64,000 nt of DNA from Halalkalibacter nanhaiisediminis. Lineage in GTDB: Bacteria; Bacillota; Bacilli; Bacillales; Bacillaceae_D. Under the pieces are notes generated by a model. That model was not told the DNA's origin and searched no databases. It saw only the letters and a list, made by a program, of their open reading frames with translations. Location of the stretch: positions 62,001 to 126,000 of the forward strand of contig NZ_VLKZ01000002.1 in the NCBI RefSeq assembly GCF_007830185.1, given 5' to 3'. Each line of letters opens with the position of its first letter. The stretch's first letter is position 1. This document shows positions 27,332 through 35,679 of the stretch, in pieces. Made by a program: the position numbers and the translations under genes.

Positions 27332-27769
27332 ATGTCAATGGCTTATGAAGAATATATGCGTCAAGTTGTACTACCTATGCGTTCAGAATTAACAGAAGCA
27401 GGCTTTTCAGAATTAACAACAGCCGAAGAAGTTGAACAATATATGGAACAGGCTGAAGGAACGACACTTGTTGTTATCAATTCTGTTTGTGGTTGTGCTG
27501 CTGGTCTTGCTCGTCCGTCAGTCGTTACTTCATTACAGCACGATCACACACCAGATCATTTTGTAACCGTATTTGCTGGTCAAGATAAAGAGGCAACGGC
27601 GAAAATGCGTTCTTATTTCGAAGAGTATCCACCATCTTCACCATCAATGGTTTTACTAAAAGGTAAAGAAGTCGTTCACTTTATTCCAAGAGAGCATATA
27701 GAAGGTTCAACATCTGAAACGATTATTCGGAATCTTGCCTTAGCGTATAATGAACATTGCAGCAAATAA
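27332..27769 (+). CDS. brxA: bacilliredoxin BrxA (YphP)
   Basis: BrxA removes bacillithiol from S-bacillithiolated proteins. The 145-residue protein has the CGC active-site motif in VINSVCGCAAGLARP. The start MSMAYEEYMRQVVLPMR is almost identical to B. subtilis YphP, as are FAGQDKEATAKMRSYF, YPPSSPSMVLLKG and the terminal NEHCSK. AAAGGGG lies about 9 bases before the ATG. Its pairing with a thioredoxin-like gene supports a thiol-repair role and implies that the host makes bacillithiol. Confidence 0.95.
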   Translation: MSMAYEEYMRQVVLPMRSELTEAGFSELTTAEEVEQYMEQAEGTTLVVINSVCGCAAGLARPSVVTSLQHDHTPDHFVTVFAGQDKEATAKMRSYFEEYPPSSPSMVLLKGKEVVHFIPREHIEGSTSETIIRNLALAYNEHCSK

Positions 27770-27773
27770 ATCT

Positions 27774-27897
27774 AAAAAAAGAGGCTGACTCTAAAATAAG
27801 AGCCTGAACCACATTCTTGCTCACTCTCATACTTGAGGGCGTTAGCAGGGAATAATGGATCAGACCTTTATGAGTCAGTCTCTTCTTTTATTTTTTA
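27774..27897. repeat. TGACTC/GAGTCA inverted-repeat element, copy B
   Basis: AAAAGAGGCTGACTC (27777-27791) pairs with GAGTCAGTCTCTTCTTTT (27872-27889) at the ends of an approximately 120-bp element directly after brxA. Read on the minus strand, its beginning (TGACTCATAAAGGTCTGA) nearly repeats the beginning of the 56146 copy read on the plus strand. Confidence 0.65.
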
Positions 27898-27991
27898 GTA
27901 TAAGCACAATACAGAGATTGCCGATATGTACGATGACAAAGCGACGTTAATCAATATGATGAGAGGATTAACGTCGTTATGATCAAAATGA

Positions 27992-28714
27992 TTAAGGTCT
28001 AACGCCGTAGAAAACAACACGACCCATCGTTTCAATATTTGGATATCCGCCTTGCTTATAAATTTCAACAACGTGTTCTCTATTGTAAGGGACACGATTT
28101 ATTTGGAGACGGTGTCTGCCTTCTTCAATCTCTGCAAGAAGATATGAAGCTAATGGATGACCATCGAATGGTAAGCCGACACTACCTGTATTTACGACAT
28201 TTTTACCGTGCATAGAGCGGATAAATGGTTGATGAATATGGGCATATACGTAAAGATCAGCATCATCACGTCTCATAATCGTATCTTCAATTTCTTTTGT
28301 GTTATCAGGTAAGACAACATCAAATAAACTTGTAGGCGTTGCATGAAACGCGTGAACGATTGAATCAAGACCGTCTTCAAGTACAAGCTCTGTCGGTAAA
28401 TTTTTTAAATACTCTAAGTCATCTTCATTTAAACGTTGTAATGCCCAATCGCGTTCTAGTTGCATGATTTCAAGAGCTTCATCAGAAACCTCACCTTTTT
28501 TTATACCGCGAGTAAGCCATTCATCAGCATTACCTTTAATTACATCACAATTGAGGCTTCGAACGATATCAAGTGCTCGTTTAGGCTCTGGACCACGGAA
28601 AGAAATGTCTCCTAAAACACAAATCTTATCTACCCGCTGTTGTGAAATATCGTGCAATACTGCTTCTAATGCAGTTGCGTTACCATGAATATCAGCTAAA
28701 AAAGCAATTCTCAT
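27992..28714 (-). CDS. metallophosphoesterase (YfcE/MJ0936-like phosphodiesterase)
   Basis: This 240-residue calcineurin-like phosphodiesterase has the metal ligands in order: FLADIHGN (D-x-H), VLGDIS (GD), GNADEWL (GNxD), VHAFHATP (H), and YAHIHQPF plus NTGSVGLPFDG. This is the small cytoplasmic class with two metals; the physiological substrate is unknown. ATG 28714 is favoured, with AAAGGAGG 9 bases upstream. The TTG at 28717 just before it is possible. Confidence 0.87.
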   Translation of the reverse strand: MRIAFLADIHGNATALEAVLHDISQQRVDKICVLGDISFRGPEPKRALDIVRSLNCDVIKGNADEWLTRGIKKGEVSDEALEIMQLERDWALQRLNEDDLEYLKNLPTELVLEDGLDSIVHAFHATPTSLFDVVLPDNTKEIEDTIMRRDDADLYVYAHIHQPFIRSMHGKNVVNTGSVGLPFDGHPLASYLLAEIEEGRHRLQINRVPYNREHVVEIYKQGGYPNIETMGRVVFYGVRP

Positions 28715-28932
28715 CAATTAAAACCTCCTTTTTTCTTTATTATAACAGACAAGTGCAAAGGTTGCTGTTTCAATTTTATTAAATTGAATAACTATTCATG
28801 TTTTGTGTTAAACAGATGGCTAGATACATAGAATGTTCGTGCGGTTTGCGTCTTATTGGCACGAATGAAAGTCGTATGATAAGATCAAATAGAAGCTATA
28901 AATAGGAAACAAGTGATAGGAGGTATACAGAT

Positions 28933-30066
28933 ATGAACATTACATCAATTGAACCAACGCCAAGTCCAAATACCATGAAATTAACGCTAAGTGAAACTTT
29001 AGGTGGAGGTTCGAGAAGTAGCTATACAGAAAAAAATAAGAATGAGGCTCCGTCATACATACAAGCATTATTTGAGATTGAAGGAGTAAAAAGCGTATAC
29101 CATGTAGCTGATTTTATTGCGATTGATCGTCATCCAAAAGTAGATTGGAAGGTGATTTTACCACAGGTTCGCGCTGTTTTTGGTGAAGACAGTGAGAACC
29201 AAGCAGAAGTGAATGCACAAATCAATGATCATTTTGGTGAGGTAAACGTTTCTGTACAAATGTTTAAAGGGATTCCAATGCAAATCAAGCTAACGGACGG
29301 TGAGCAAGAAAAGAGAGAAGGGCTACCAGAGCGATTTGTTGAAGCGATTGCGAAAGCGCAAAAGCCAGAAGATAATGTTGTAATGGAGCGTAAGTGGGTC
29401 GATAAGGGCGTGCGCTACGGTGAGCTTGAGGATGTGGCAAAAGAAGTAGCTGATGAAATTTCGGCTGCTTACACAAATGAACGTCTTGCTGGACTTGTCG
29501 CATTAGCTAATGGTAGGGAATCAGATGTTCAAGCAGCAGGGGCAGAGAGATTCATTGATGTTACCCTTGATATGCTTGATAAAGAGGACTGGCGTGAACG
29601 TTATGCGGTACTTGAACGACTTGATCCGAAAGAAAAAGACATTCCTGTACTTGAAAAAGCATTAGAGGATGAAAAAGCATCGATTCGTCGTTTGGCAACC
29701 GTTTATTTTGGAATGATCGAAACAGAAGCTGTCCTACCTTATTTATATAAGGCATTAAAAGATTCATCCGTAACTGTACGCCGAACCGCAGGTGATTGTT
29801 TATCTGATTTAGGAAACCCTGATGCGATTCCTGCGATGATCGAAGCATTAAAAGATAAAAATAAACTCGTTCGTTGGAGAGCGGCAATGTTTTTATATGA
29901 AGTCGGTGACGAACGAGCAATTGAAGCATTACGAGCTGCTGAATCAGACCCAGAATTTGAAGTAGCCCTTCAAGTGAAAATGGCCCTTGAGCGAATTGAA
30001 GGTGGGGAAGAGGCAAAAGGTTCAGTTTGGAAGCAAATGACTGAATCTCGTAAAAATGAAGAATAG
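28933..30066 (+). CDS. ypgR: YpgR-like protein: Nfu N-terminal domain plus HEAT repeats (conserved virulence factor C family)
   Basis: This 377-residue protein begins with an Nfu/NifU N-terminal-like domain (about 1-90: IEPTPSPNTMKLTLSE, IEGVKSVYHVADFIAI), followed by a linker. A C-terminal array of HEAT-like repeats (about 215-365) includes ASIRRLATVYFGMIETEAVLP, SVTVRRTAGDCLSDLGNPDAIP and KLVRWRAAMFLYEVGDERA. This is the architecture of B. subtilis YpgR and staphylococcal CvfC. Cysteines for cluster binding are absent from the Nfu part. AGGAGGT precedes the ATG by about 8 bases. The next gene overlaps or abuts its end. Confidence 0.87.
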   Translation: MNITSIEPTPSPNTMKLTLSETLGGGSRSSYTEKNKNEAPSYIQALFEIEGVKSVYHVADFIAIDRHPKVDWKVILPQVRAVFGEDSENQAEVNAQINDHFGEVNVSVQMFKGIPMQIKLTDGEQEKREGLPERFVEAIAKAQKPEDNVVMERKWVDKGVRYGELEDVAKEVADEISAAYTNERLAGLVALANGRESDVQAAGAERFIDVTLDMLDKEDWRERYAVLERLDPKEKDIPVLEKALEDEKASIRRLATVYFGMIETEAVLPYLYKALKDSSVTVRRTAGDCLSDLGNPDAIPAMIEALKDKNKLVRWRAAMFLYEVGDERAIEALRAAESDPEFEVALQVKMALERIEGGEEAKGSVWKQMTESRKNEE

Positions 30067-30076
30067 AGGTATCATG

Positions 30077-30289
30077 ATGACAAAGGAACAACTGATCCGG
30101 GAACTGCAAGAAAAAGGGATGACAGAAATGCTAGAATTGATTGAAGATGCCGAGACTGGTCACCTTCAAGAATTGGAGCTTGTAGAATCGATTGGGCTTG
30201 TTTATGGCCGAGAATTGAATGAAGCCCTTCTGAATGTCCTTAAGGAATTAGGTGTAACATTGATATATGTAACAGAGGAAGATGAGTAG
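30077..30289 (+). CDS. small protein resembling sigma factor region 1.1
   Basis: This 70-residue acidic helical protein ends in VYGRELNEALLNVLKELGVTLIYVTEEDE (positions 42-70). It closely resembles the compact region 1.1 fold found at the N-terminus of housekeeping sigma factors, here free-standing. ATG 30077 is preferred, with GAGG 7 bases upstream. The frame is open into ypgR, so translation may be coupled. The function is unknown; a DNA mimic or RNA polymerase contact is only an inference from the fold resemblance. Confidence 0.6.
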   Translation: MTKEQLIRELQEKGMTEMLELIEDAETGHLQELELVESIGLVYGRELNEALLNVLKELGVTLIYVTEEDE

Positions 30290-30317
30290 TCTAATCATCT
30301 TTTAAGGAGGAAAGGTA

Positions 30318-30794
30318 TTGCGTCCTGAGCCAACTCAGTCTCTATCACCGAAAGCACTGCCGGTGTGGAGACTCCATGCATTTTTTGAAAGTTTATTTGT
30401 GGCACTGATCCCTATTGGATATGGTGTCTTCCTTTATTTTTTTTCGATTCCTGTTTGGATTTTATGGGTGTTAATCGCATGCTACTTAGTTTATCTCATT
30501 TTAACAGTTGTCATTATTCCACCGATTCGTTGGAAGCGTTGGCGTTATGATGTATTAACAAATGAAATCGACCTTATGCATGGTGTCTTTGTTGTTAAGC
30601 GGACTCTCATTCCAATGACACGTGTACAACATGTTGATACGGAGCAAGGTCCATTGCTTAGGAAGTATAAATTAGCAGTCGTATCCATTTCGACAGCCGC
30701 CACGGTTCACCGGATTCCATCTTTAACTATCGAAGTGGCTGATGAATTAAGAGATCGTATTGCCGAACTTGCAACGGTGGCAGAAGATGAGTAA
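30318..30794 (+). CDS. ydbS: bPH2-domain membrane protein YdbS
   Basis: This 158-residue protein has two transmembrane segments (about 23-70) followed by one bacterial PH domain (WRYDVLTNEIDLMHGVFVVKRTLIPMTRVQHVDTEQGPL). It corresponds to B. subtilis YdbS, which with YdbT belongs to the SigW-controlled set giving resistance to antimicrobial peptides from other bacilli. The start is TTG 30318, with AAGGAGG 7 bases upstream. It overlaps ydbT by 8 bases. I found no SigW-type promoter directly upstream, so regulation may differ. Confidence 0.85.
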   Translation: MRPEPTQSLSPKALPVWRLHAFFESLFVALIPIGYGVFLYFFSIPVWILWVLIACYLVYLILTVVIIPPIRWKRWRYDVLTNEIDLMHGVFVVKRTLIPMTRVQHVDTEQGPLLRKYKLAVVSISTAATVHRIPSLTIEVADELRDRIAELATVAEDE

Positions 30795-32271
30795 TCTTAA
30801 ACGTCTCCATGTAGCGGCGATTTTTGTTTCCTTTTTTAAAGCATTGAAGGATTTTCTGATCCCATTAATTATCAGTCTTTTCATCGGTGGAACGAGAGAA
30901 GCAGGCGGTTTTATTCGATTTGAATTTATTTGGATTGGTATTATTATTTTGATCTTTATAACAGGTATATTGCATTGGTTCTCGTTCCGTTATCGTATTG
31001 AAAATGAAGAGCTATACGTTCAACAAGGTATTTTTATTAAGAAAAAACGCTACATTCAACAGAAGCGTGTTCAAAGCATCGATATTTCTGCTGGACTCTT
31101 TCAACGGTTGTTTGGCCTGGTAAAGGTCAAAATTGAAACAGCTGGGGGAGGTGCGGAGCCAGAAGTCAGTCTAATTGCCATTAGTCGTGATGAGGCTGAA
31201 GATATCCGTTCAGAACTTTTACGTAAGAAAGTAGTTGAGCCATTAATCGATTCGCACGATGTAAAACAGGATTTAAGCGAGAAGGAATGGGTGGAAGAAG
31301 AGAAGGTAAAAGAAGCTGACTATACATGGAAATTAGATAAAAATCAACTATTTATTGCAGCTTTGACTTCAAGTGGTCTTGGTCTTGCTATATCAGCAGT
31401 GGCTGCGCTTTTTAGTCAGGTTGAACAATTTTTACCTGAAACGATTTATGAACAAGTATTTGGCTTCTTGTCAGGGTCAGGAGTATTGTTAGTCATTGTA
31501 ATAGCTGTACTCATTGCATTGATTGGATGGCTCATGTCTTTTATTGGAACTGTCTTAAAATATGGCGGTTTTAAAATTGAGAAATATGGCGATGAATTAG
31601 TCATTTCAAGAGGTTTGGTTGAAACGAGGCAGTTGACGATTCATATTACTCGTGTGACAGCAGTAAGAATTGTTTCAAACGTTTTTCGGCAACCATTTGG
31701 CTATACAGCGGTGTATGTCGAAAGCGCTGGAGGTGGTTCAAATGATGAGCAACTTTCAACCGTATTATTGCCAATTGTGAAAAAAGCTGATTTAATCAAG
31801 CTGTTTACTGAAGTATTGCCTGATTATGCGACTGAGCACACTATAAAAGCTGTACCTAGAAGAGCGCTTATAAGATTTTTACTACGTGTAGCACTTATTC
31901 CTTTTGTTGCGTCGCTTTTCATTGGTATCTTTTTGACTCCTTTGGCTTATTACGGTTTTATCATTGCTCTGATTTGCCTCATACTCGGCTATTTTCAATA
32001 TCGTGATGCAGGATCAGGCTTAAATCATACACATCTTTGGATTCGCTATAGGCAGGTAAGCCAACAGACTGTTATTTCTGCCCGCAATAAAATTCAAGCG
32101 GCTGAAGTTATGATTTCACCGATGCAAAAGAGAAATAGACTGGCAAGCTTCAAGTTTTCTGTTTTATCGAGTGTCGTCGGAAAATCATTTACAGTACTCG
32201 ATCTTGAAAGACAACAAGCTGAACATATGAGGTTGTGGCTTTCAACAGAGTCGAAAAGAGAAGAGAAATAA
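30787..32271 (+). CDS. ydbT: bPH2-domain membrane protein YdbT
   Basis: This 494-residue membrane protein contains three bacterial PH domains separated by paired transmembrane helices. Helices lie at about 15-60 and 195-265, with a third pair at about 370-410. Each PH copy carries the family turn: ENEELYVQQGIFIKKKRYIQQKRVQSIDI, GDELVISRGLVETRQLTIHITRVTAVRI, and a shorter third copy near the C-terminus. It is the expected partner of YdbS and overlaps its stop (ATG 30787 within ydbS). A terminator follows immediately. Confidence 0.87.
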   Translation: MSNLKRLHVAAIFVSFFKALKDFLIPLIISLFIGGTREAGGFIRFEFIWIGIIILIFITGILHWFSFRYRIENEELYVQQGIFIKKKRYIQQKRVQSIDISAGLFQRLFGLVKVKIETAGGGAEPEVSLIAISRDEAEDIRSELLRKKVVEPLIDSHDVKQDLSEKEWVEEEKVKEADYTWKLDKNQLFIAALTSSGLGLAISAVAALFSQVEQFLPETIYEQVFGFLSGSGVLLVIVIAVLIALIGWLMSFIGTVLKYGGFKIEKYGDELVISRGLVETRQLTIHITRVTAVRIVSNVFRQPFGYTAVYVESAGGGSNDEQLSTVLLPIVKKADLIKLFTEVLPDYATEHTIKAVPRRALIRFLLRVALIPFVASLFIGIFLTPLAYYGFIIALICLILGYFQYRDAGSGLNHTHLWIRYRQVSQQTVISARNKIQAAEVMISPMQKRNRLASFKFSVLSSVVGKSFTVLDLERQQAEHMRLWLSTESKREEK

Positions 32272-32304
32272 GAAAAATCTGACCATAGTATGGCCAGATT
32301 TTTC
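32271..32304 (+). terminator. intrinsic terminator of ydbST
   Basis: AGAAAAATCTGACCATA pairs with TATGGCCAGATTTTTCT (one mispair). It starts at the last base of the ydbT stop codon. Confidence 0.85.
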
Positions 32305-32339
32305 TTGTGTTAAAAGATCAGAACGTATAAAATTCAATG

Positions 32340-32368
32340 AAGTCTAGCGCAAGCAGCCTAGCCGCCTT
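32340..32368. repeat. fragment of the 20.4-kb hairpin repeat
   Basis: The sequence AGTCTAGCGCAAGCAGCCTAG and the following CCGCC match the left end of the repeat at 20371-20395 almost base for base, but the rest of the unit is missing. It lies between ydbT and the DUF2777-like gene. Confidence 0.65.
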
Positions 32369-32379
32369 TGTTTATCTTA

Positions 32380-33393
32380 TTACCTCGAAAACTCATTCGT
32401 ATACGTAACAATTGCTCGTTTTCCTTGTTCGGTTGTAAATTCAAAACGGTCATAAATTTCATCATTAGAATGATCATGTAACGTACGATTAAAATGATGC
32501 TGAACCATTACAACTCCTTGCTTTCCTCTAAATGTTAGGAAATTAACACCTTGGAACGTATTATTCCCTTCAGCATTCAAAAGCTGGCCGAGTAAAGCGT
32601 TATGACAGTCAACAATGTTCTCATGTGTTAGCCCATGAGACTGAAGACTTTTCTCAAATGATTCTAGAGCAGCTGGTTCTAATTCATTTCGTAAAATGAA
32701 ATAAGGGTCAAATTGTTTTTTATCGATTGAAAAAGCAGCGCCAATTTTAGGTGAGTAACGTTCACCATCTTTTGAAATAAACGTGCCAGCTTCTTCATAA
32801 AAACCAATGAATGATTTTCCATTATGAGTCCATTCAAATTCAAAAGGACAGCCTTCTAGTTCAAGGACTTCATTTTGTCCGTCGATGAGGATATATTGAT
32901 TACGTTGTTTCTTAAATGTATACGTAACAACATGTTCTTGTTCTTGTTCATTCTCACGTATGTCAACACGCGCAGCATGATAATCATCCTGAAGAGTGAG
33001 ATCTAACCCATGTATTGATACAAATGACGTTAGAGCATGTTGTTGTCGTTTCATTTTATTTTGCTCTTTGTCGAGCTCATTCCAACGTTGCATCGTAGCA
33101 CGTGTGAGACTTTCTTTGTACGAACACTCGATTTCCTCATCAACAATTGATAATTTTGAACCATTGCATTCAATGATTTCATTTTCCGTATACTTTAATG
33201 ACTCGAGCTCTATGATACTTCCTTCCTCTTTAAAAATAGGAAGTTCAGCAACAGCTTTAATTTCGATTTTTCCGCGCCAAGTTTTACGAGGGGGGGCGAT
33301 TACTTCAATTAAAGTTCCAAAAAAACGTCCTTCCTGATTCTCGTCAATCATGACCATTTTTCCAATTAGAGATTGTGCTTGTTTGCGATCCAT
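32380..33393 (-). CDS. DUF2777-like protein of unknown function
   Basis: This 337-residue soluble protein begins with a short beta-rich module (MDRKQAQSLIGKMVMIDENQ, then FGTLIEVIAPPRKTWRGKIEIKAV) that looks like an SH3/translation-protein-like barrel. A helical linker and a large alpha/beta C-terminal part follow. I believe it is the DUF2777 family found across Bacillus, but I cite that from memory. ATG 33393 is chosen because GTGAGGG lies 6 bases upstream; the longer frame to 33435 has no such site. It is monocistronic. No catalytic motif was recognised. Confidence 0.65.
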   Translation of the reverse strand: MDRKQAQSLIGKMVMIDENQEGRFFGTLIEVIAPPRKTWRGKIEIKAVAELPIFKEEGSIIELESLKYTENEIIECNGSKLSIVDEEIECSYKESLTRATMQRWNELDKEQNKMKRQQHALTSFVSIHGLDLTLQDDYHAARVDIRENEQEQEHVVTYTFKKQRNQYILIDGQNEVLELEGCPFEFEWTHNGKSFIGFYEEAGTFISKDGERYSPKIGAAFSIDKKQFDPYFILRNELEPAALESFEKSLQSHGLTHENIVDCHNALLGQLLNAEGNNTFQGVNFLTFRGKQGVVMVQHHFNRTLHDHSNDEIYDRFEFTTEQGKRAIVTYTNEFSR

Positions 33394-33527
33394 GAAAACC
33401 CTCACTTCTACATTCTCGGTGTCAAATCCATGCATCCGAGTTCATTATTACTATTATTATAGACAGGACTTGATTCATTTCGCAAGTATCGCAACTGGTA
33501 TTAGTTTAAATTCGCTTTTTCTGAGAA

Positions 33528-33575
33528 GAAGTTGGTTCGTTTCTAGTTGGAAAGAAAAAGAATAGTGCTTTTTCA
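33528..33575 (+). repeat. short dispersed repeat, copy 1
   Basis: A stretch containing AAGTTGGTTCGTTTCTAGTT and GGAAAGAAAAAG recurs with scattered changes at 38922-38967. Both are intergenic and in the same orientation. Confidence 0.45.
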
Positions 33576-33607
33576 TTCTAGGTTGAGAGTAGTAGCTCAT
33601 GAAAGTT

Positions 33608-34549
33608 TTACTTACGTTTTGATAAGTAATCAAATATACCCATTGCACTTACACTTATGTCTACCTTAATGTGTTCATACACACGGTGACCTCGATCAAC
33701 TCCTACGCGGTCAAGCTCTTCTAAAACTAGCAGGAATAATTGATCAGCTAAATCTTCATGCGTTCCCTCCTTTTGATGAATACTAGTCCCAACATCCATA
33801 AATAGTGGTAACCATTTTCTTATATGTGCATAAACGTTGGCTGGGTTGGTTGAAGTATTAAAATGGCTAAAATAAATCTTTTCTACTCCAAGTGCTTCAA
33901 TTTGATTTAACGAGTTTAACATTGCTTCAGGATCAAATTGATTAGGTGAAGTAGAAGGGAGGACGAACTCATCATATCCATCAAGCGTTAGTGGTTCATA
34001 GCGAACACCGATTGTATCTCCCGTAAAAATCCCGTTTGATATCGGATCATAAATACTAAAGTGGTGAGCAGCATGGCCTGGTGTATCATAAAAGGTAAGT
34101 TTACACTCTTTTCCAATTTGTAACGTATCTAAGTTGTCCTTAATGATTATTCTTTCTTCAGGTATAGGTAAAATTGGATCAAATAATCTGTCAAATTGAT
34201 CGCCGTATATCGCCTTGGCTCCTGCAATCAATCGAGAAGGATCAATTAGGTGACGAGCTCCTCGTCGATGTACAATCATTTTTGCGTTAGGACAATGTGT
34301 AAGTAGGAGACCTGCTCCACCAGCATGGTCGAGATGGATATGAGTGACAATAAGATATTTAATATCTGCTGGATCAATCTTTAATGACTCTAACCCTTTT
34401 AGCACATGGTCGACTGAAGGACTTGGACCACTTTCAATTAGCGTGTATTCCTCTTCATGCAAAACGTATGTACCAGTACGATCATCCATTCCTAGATCAT
34501 ACCCATCAATTAAACTAATTCTTGGAGAAATGGTTTTAATTGCAGCCAT
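33608..34549 (-). CDS. MBL-fold metallohydrolase
   Basis: This 313-residue cytoplasmic metallo-beta-lactamase-fold hydrolase has the dinuclear zinc motif THIHLDHAGGAG (HxHxDH, about residues 69-74). Further ligands are in DTPGHAAHH (H) and IFTGDTIGV (D), with a later histidine in YFSHFNTS. It is close to a widespread family of uncharacterised Bacillus hydrolases; the substrate is unknown. GGGAGGG precedes the ATG by 7 bases. It is the only gene in its unit; a 60-base gap with no clear terminator lies downstream. Confidence 0.87.
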   Translation of the reverse strand: MAAIKTISPRISLIDGYDLGMDDRTGTYVLHEEEYTLIESGPSPSVDHVLKGLESLKIDPADIKYLIVTHIHLDHAGGAGLLLTHCPNAKMIVHRRGARHLIDPSRLIAGAKAIYGDQFDRLFDPILPIPEERIIIKDNLDTLQIGKECKLTFYDTPGHAAHHFSIYDPISNGIFTGDTIGVRYEPLTLDGYDEFVLPSTSPNQFDPEAMLNSLNQIEALGVEKIYFSHFNTSTNPANVYAHIRKWLPLFMDVGTSIHQKEGTHEDLADQLFLLVLEELDRVGVDRGHRVYEHIKVDISVSAMGIFDYLSKRK

Positions 34550-34652
34550 AATAGAACCCTCCCATTAATAATATATGAAAACCTTTACAAATAGTGTACG
34601 GTTGTATGAAGGTTGTGACAAGAAAAATATTTCTGGGAAGAGGGGAATGAGG

Positions 34653-34689
34653 AAAGGTAATCAATCAAAAAAATTGATTGATTACCTTT
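34653..34689. terminator. 16-bp perfect inverted repeat downstream of the telA unit
   Basis: AAAGGTAATCAATCAA (34653-34668) pairs perfectly with TTGATTGATTACCTTT (34674-34689) around AAAAA. It lies 37 bases beyond the stop of the minus-strand gene at 34726, and the minus-strand side ends in TTTCC. It is probably a terminator of that unit. Confidence 0.6.
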
Positions 34690-34725
34690 CATGCTTTTTA
34701 TCGATTTAGGACGAGCTTTATTTCA

Positions 34726-35637
34726 TTATAATTGTCTGTCATAGCGTAGGGCCTGGAGTTTAAGAAGATAATCCATTCGCTCTACTCTTAACTTTTCAAG
34801 CTGTTCGACATAGTCAATCAATGTCAATTCCATTTTTGACAAAGCAACATAAACATTTTCTTTTTGTTCTAATTGATGCTTCATAGAAAGTGATAAGAAC
34901 GTATGAATAAGAGTAGGAATGTCTTCACGAAACATTCTTCTTACTGTATGCCGTTCTTCAAAATCTAGTAATTGAAAGTCATCTTGTAATTTATGAGCTT
35001 GGGCAATAATGCGTTGCAGACGATTCGATATGGCTGGATCGACAGTAAATTGCTTGACGGTATCAATATATCTTCTTGCTTCTTCCACAAATAATGTGAC
35101 ATCATTGGCGCTAGTTGTCTGTAAAAGCTGTTGCTGATTTGCGAGTAATTCCTTTGATGTTTGAGCTGAGCCGACACGTTCATTGGAATAAGCTAAATCA
35201 AGATGGTGGATCCTGTAAAACAGACTGTGTAGTAAAGGAGACTCGCGGATGGAGCGAGTTTGGGCTCGCCCATCCTTTATATAGCGAATAGAAGCTTCCT
35301 TGCATACACCCACACCGTCGATCGCTTTCATATATCTTCGATAGCAAGTGATCACCATTCGTTTGTTTATCGGAGAAGTGGAATGTTTTAGGTCCATCAT
35401 GGTAACTGTGATAAATGTATGGCTTACTTTTACCTTAATGAACCATTCTTTTTGCTTTCTTTTAATCGTACGTTTTTTATTGTAAGATGGTGCATTTTTG
35501 ACCATTCGAACGAGTAGTTCCTCCGTATCTTCAATTAGGTTTCTAGTCGTTCGATCACGAAGAATATGGTCATCAACAGGCTTTTTATGTGATGGTGTAA
35601 AAAAAAACTGGATTTTGTTCATCCATGATGCTTGCAT
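34726..35637 (-). CDS. helical protein encoded with TelA, unknown function
   Basis: This 303-residue, mostly helical cytoplasmic protein is basic in its first 140 residues (KKRTIKRKQKEWFIKVKVSH, RRYMKAIDGVG) and has coiled-coil character after residue 150. ATG 35637 has GGAGGG 5 bases upstream. It follows the telA-like gene at 42 bases on the same strand, so the two are likely one operon. In B. subtilis, telA homologues pair with other genes (xpaC-yaaN, yceG-yceH), and I could not match this partner to XpaC or YceG with confidence; it lacks the XpaC membrane segments. Confidence 0.6.
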   Translation of the reverse strand: MQASWMNKIQFFFTPSHKKPVDDHILRDRTTRNLIEDTEELLVRMVKNAPSYNKKRTIKRKQKEWFIKVKVSHTFITVTMMDLKHSTSPINKRMVITCYRRYMKAIDGVGVCKEASIRYIKDGRAQTRSIRESPLLHSLFYRIHHLDLAYSNERVGSAQTSKELLANQQQLLQTTSANDVTLFVEEARRYIDTVKQFTVDPAISNRLQRIIAQAHKLQDDFQLLDFEERHTVRRMFREDIPTLIHTFLSLSMKHQLEQKENVYVALSKMELTLIDYVEQLEKLRVERMDYLLKLQALRYDRQL

Positions 35638-35679
35638 GCTAACCCTCCAATCGACCAATCATTCTTCACTCTCGCTCTA

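Noticed and set aside
27774-27897. Insertion sequence remnant
   Set aside because: The element has inverted ends but no trace of a transposase frame and no clear target duplication.
29561-30109. 182-residue minus-strand frame opposite the ypgR HEAT repeats
   Set aside because: Antisense shadow with unlikely composition (Leu/Gln/His rich) and no ribosome-binding site; ypgR on the other strand has clear homology.
30290-30317. SigW promoter expected before ydbST
   Set aside because: No TGAAAC-N16-CGTA pattern was found upstream of ydbS in this window.
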